Notes under the pieces: generated by a model
What the model saw: the letters and a program-made list of their open reading frames with translations, nothing else
Database searches by the model: none
What the model was told of the DNA's origin: nothing
In this document: positions 15,101-15,242 of the stretch, in pieces
How the letters are laid out: every line of letters begins with the position of its first letter
How positions within the stretch are numbered: the stretch's first letter is position 1
DNA from: JANNXQ01 sp038238555
GTDB lineage: Bacteria > Verrucomicrobiota > Verrucomicrobiia > Chthoniobacterales > Chthoniobacteraceae
Reading direction: 5' to 3'
NCBI GenBank assembly: GCA_038238555.1
Contig: JBBRXP010000147.1
Span: 1 to 15,242, forward strand
Length of the DNA stretch: 15,242 bases
Made by a program: the position numbers and the translations under genes

Positions 15101-15242
15101 ACCAGCGTGTCGCTCGCGGAGATCTGATCATTGATGTCGAGCCCGTTGGCGCAACTATGCGCGGTGTTACGGTCAAACGCGCCGAGCGGCTGCTTGTAAG
15201 GTTCGAGTCCGGCGAAGCGCGGATGGTTAAGGGATGAGTTCA
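12118..15242 (-). CDS. large extracellular multidomain protein, CEMIP/G8-like beta-helix portion, N-terminus outside window
   Basis: The frame is open from the right edge to a TGA at 12118-12120, giving the last 1040 residues. The first part (about 14050-15242) contains motifs reminiscent of CEMIP/TMEM2 G8-type proteins: AFDRNTAHSCANGLDI, a ladder of Asn-rich beta-helix turns (VIYNNNVFADNQTN, MKNNHLYGWNATNC), LDLDGSISGIANSSIVSNHPFF, and VDLDINDATVGDDMLI. These proteins include surface hyaluronidase-like glycan-degrading enzymes, so carbohydrate binding or cleavage outside the cell is plausible but unproven. Next come a D-x-D-G calcium-binding repeat, a roughly 135-residue module, two Ig-like domains, a second copy of the module, two more D-x-D-G repeats and a C-terminal beta domain ending HFYRLKVRLQ. 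Composition is Thr/Ser/Asn-rich, unlike the pigment genes. No membrane anchor or sorting motif is seen at the C-terminus. The GTG at 14994 is internal, since good sequence continues upstream. Confidence 0.8.
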   Translation of the reverse strand, partial: NSSLNHPRFAGLEPYKQPLGAFDRNTAHSCANGLDINDQISASDTLVINAEWANNGPFSFNDCTWYSNDVALYAGIGGQRKNVIYNNNVFADNQTNLFLATYHLCQESLMIADSGFGLLPSGTTRTVYAIYDGAGRMKNNHLYGWNATNCRFLQNIGAATKHPNHVFEGFTFDPPVPPRSILTDYNIIPPANIGANDPGHPRIWAGVILDLDGSISGIANSSIVSNHPFFLTGGETRPSVWTNTYRSSHRFAQCVLNYGQSTDLYPNISVLRSKPGTLTAGIYYINGFKEQHQLPLIVREDFQYTYFYESLPTTKRVDLDINDATVGDDMLICFKNFGQLPGIAVTGMTSRASLAALKAGTTSGFYKETNGDFYIRPIATAASTSHTLTWTTSITMPVVDSDGDGVSDGNEAAAGTDPFRTLLGTDPFVNSEFNVAGNFENWASFSGIANETVAGGLLSAASTNTNPQMVEDNLRVSGTAVPYLLVRMRASNTGYGQFYWRRLGDTGAYTEASSVKVNYTASNQWRVLVFPMQGNVDWQGQVITILRFDPVSTTATTFDIDSIVGSDGNVILPPANQATDIGVPTGPIPFGLTVNLDGDTTFTLTATSSNPTLVPNGNIVLAGTGTSRTVAITPAPNQTGTATITLTASNGTFTSSSTFTLTVTNAPPVVSAIANQTIALNTSDYASFTIGDTSTAASALMVSANSSNTTLVPPGGIVLGGSGTNRTITVTPAPLEVGSATITISVSDGQFTTSVSYVLTVDESAFGRFAYLFNQDGNFEGWTASANTSGAAVSAGALNATIAGVDPQFNHATALNIPGSNVPVVLVRMKSSIGGNAQLFFGNELGGVSAANSVTFAVPAGSVYKWYAVNVAANTNWAGHTIKALRLDPPGASGTTSIDAIIGSDGDFDNDGIPDLWEVANQLDPGSPAAPGQDSDDDGIPDAQEYVLGTNPGAANSPFLAIARSGTNLTLTFTATAASGTGYAGLTRFFDVETTTNLANAVSWTGVAGYTNIAGANQTVIVTQSVTAGPHFYRLKVRLQ
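12395..12528 (-). repeat. thrombospondin type-3-like calcium-binding repeats (protein level)
   Basis: Two acidic repeats lie close together near the C-terminus of the surface protein: DFDNDGIPDLWEVANQLDP and DSDDDGIPDAQEYVLGTNP. Both show the D-x-D-x-D-G-I-P-D pattern that binds calcium in thrombospondin type-3 and dockerin-like loops. They probably stiffen the linker to the final domain when calcium is bound. Assignment is from motif only. Confidence 0.75.
12523..12940 (-). repeat. second copy of a ~135-residue surface-protein module
   Basis: This stretch runs from NQDGNFEGWTASANTSG to IDAIIGSDG. It shares with the other copy (13537-13950) the opening N-F-E-x-W, a central V-x-L-V-R-M-(K/R)-(S/A)-S, a hydrophobic strand before N-x-x-W-x-G-x-x-I-x-x-L-R-(L/F)-D-P, and the closing I-(D/V)-x-I-(I/V)-G-S-D-G. 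The pattern suggests a carbohydrate-binding-like beta-sandwich, but I cannot name the family. Confidence 0.7.
12954..13245 (-). repeat. second Ig-like domain of the surface protein
   Basis: The segment from APPVVSAIANQTIALNTS to SVSYVLTVDE has the alternating hydrophobic strands of cadherin- or Ig-like bacterial surface repeats. It aligns with the preceding domain through SSNTTLVPPGGIVLGGSGTN, then R-T-I-T-V-T-P-A-P and S-A-T-I-T-I-S-V-S-D-G-Q-F-T. Its probable role is spacing the functional modules away from the cell. Confidence 0.7.
13246..13520 (-). repeat. first Ig-like domain of the surface protein
   Basis: The segment includes NLDGDTTFTLTATSSNPTLV, then NGNIVLAGTGTSRTVAITPAP and TGTATITLTASNGTFTSSS, closing with F-T-L-T-V-T-N. 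It is a clear paralogue of the adjoining domain (12954-13245), presumably by internal duplication. The DNA copies have diverged, which makes recent slippage unlikely. Confidence 0.7.
13537..13950 (-). repeat. first copy of a ~135-residue surface-protein module
   Basis: This stretch runs from EFNVAGNFENWASFSG to IDSIVGSDG. It is homologous by eye to the copy at 12523-12940, including PYLLVRMRAS, VDWQGQVITILRFDP and the shared closing G-S-D-G. The two Ig-like domains are sandwiched between the copies, so the duplicated unit may have been module plus Ig-like domain. Confidence 0.7.
13988..14043 (-). repeat. thrombospondin type-3-like repeat at domain boundary
   Basis: The encoded stretch DSDGDGVSDGNEAAAGTDP is a single D-x-D-G-D-G-V-x-D-x-x-E repeat, a calcium-binding linker. 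It separates the beta-helix portion of the surface protein from the repeated modules, in the same way that the pair near the C-terminus separates the last module from the terminal domain. Confidence 0.75.

Noticed and set aside
1..15242. tRNA, rRNA, CRISPR array, insertion sequence or transposase
   Set aside because: None was recognised. There are no spacer-repeat units, no terminal inverted repeats around a transposase, and no cloverleaf-like segments in the few non-coding gaps.

Overview
The window is GC-rich, tightly packed bacterial DNA. It most likely comes from a member of the Verrucomicrobia (PVC superphylum). The evidence for this is indirect: the incomplete protein at the right edge has the repeat-rich, thrombospondin-type-3-containing, 'FYRLKVRL'-ending architecture common in verrucomicrobial surface proteins; the carotenoid genes are arranged as a C30-type (staphyloxanthin-like) set; and a GC-rich palindromic repeat sits inside a gene. 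No rRNA or other taxonomic marker is present, so the lineage is an inference.

Left part (1-6471, minus strand): one compact carotenoid operon. In transcription order it encodes a 68-aa DUF2892-like membrane protein, a CrtN-like desaturase, a shortened aldehyde dehydrogenase, a CrtP-like oxygenase, a PlsC-type acyltransferase and a CrtQ-like glycosyltransferase that runs off the left edge. The four junctions among the last five genes are all the same 4-nt ATGA stop/start overlap. Together the enzymes could desaturate a C30 (or C40) backbone, oxidise its end to an aldehyde and then an acid, attach a sugar and acylate that sugar. No backbone synthase (CrtM or HpnCDE type) is in view.

Middle (6472-8126): a divergent control region and, on the plus strand, a MerR-type regulator with a B12-binding domain (CarH/LitR class, a candidate light sensor), coupled by another ATGA overlap to a SRPBCC-fold protein. 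The control region holds three direct repeats at exactly 11-bp register (6510-6542), plus further copies of the same 9-mer. The third repeat contains a perfect TTGACA -35 box facing the carotenoid operon. This is the layout expected for B12-dependent, light-relieved repression of carotenoid synthesis.

Right part (8127-12035, plus strand): three exported-enzyme candidates. They are a secreted alpha/beta hydrolase, a two-lobed pepsin-like aspartic protease candidate (two D-T-G motifs) and a D-aminoacylase-type amidohydrolase. They have no obvious link to the pigment genes. A 170-nt gap before the protease gene holds only a short signal-peptide-like reading frame.

Right edge (12118-15242, minus strand): the last 1040 residues of a large extracellular protein. 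It has a right-handed beta-helix-like CEMIP/G8-like portion, calcium-binding D-x-D-G repeats, two copies of a roughly 135-residue module flanking two Ig-like domains, and a C-terminal beta domain. Its N-terminus lies outside the window.
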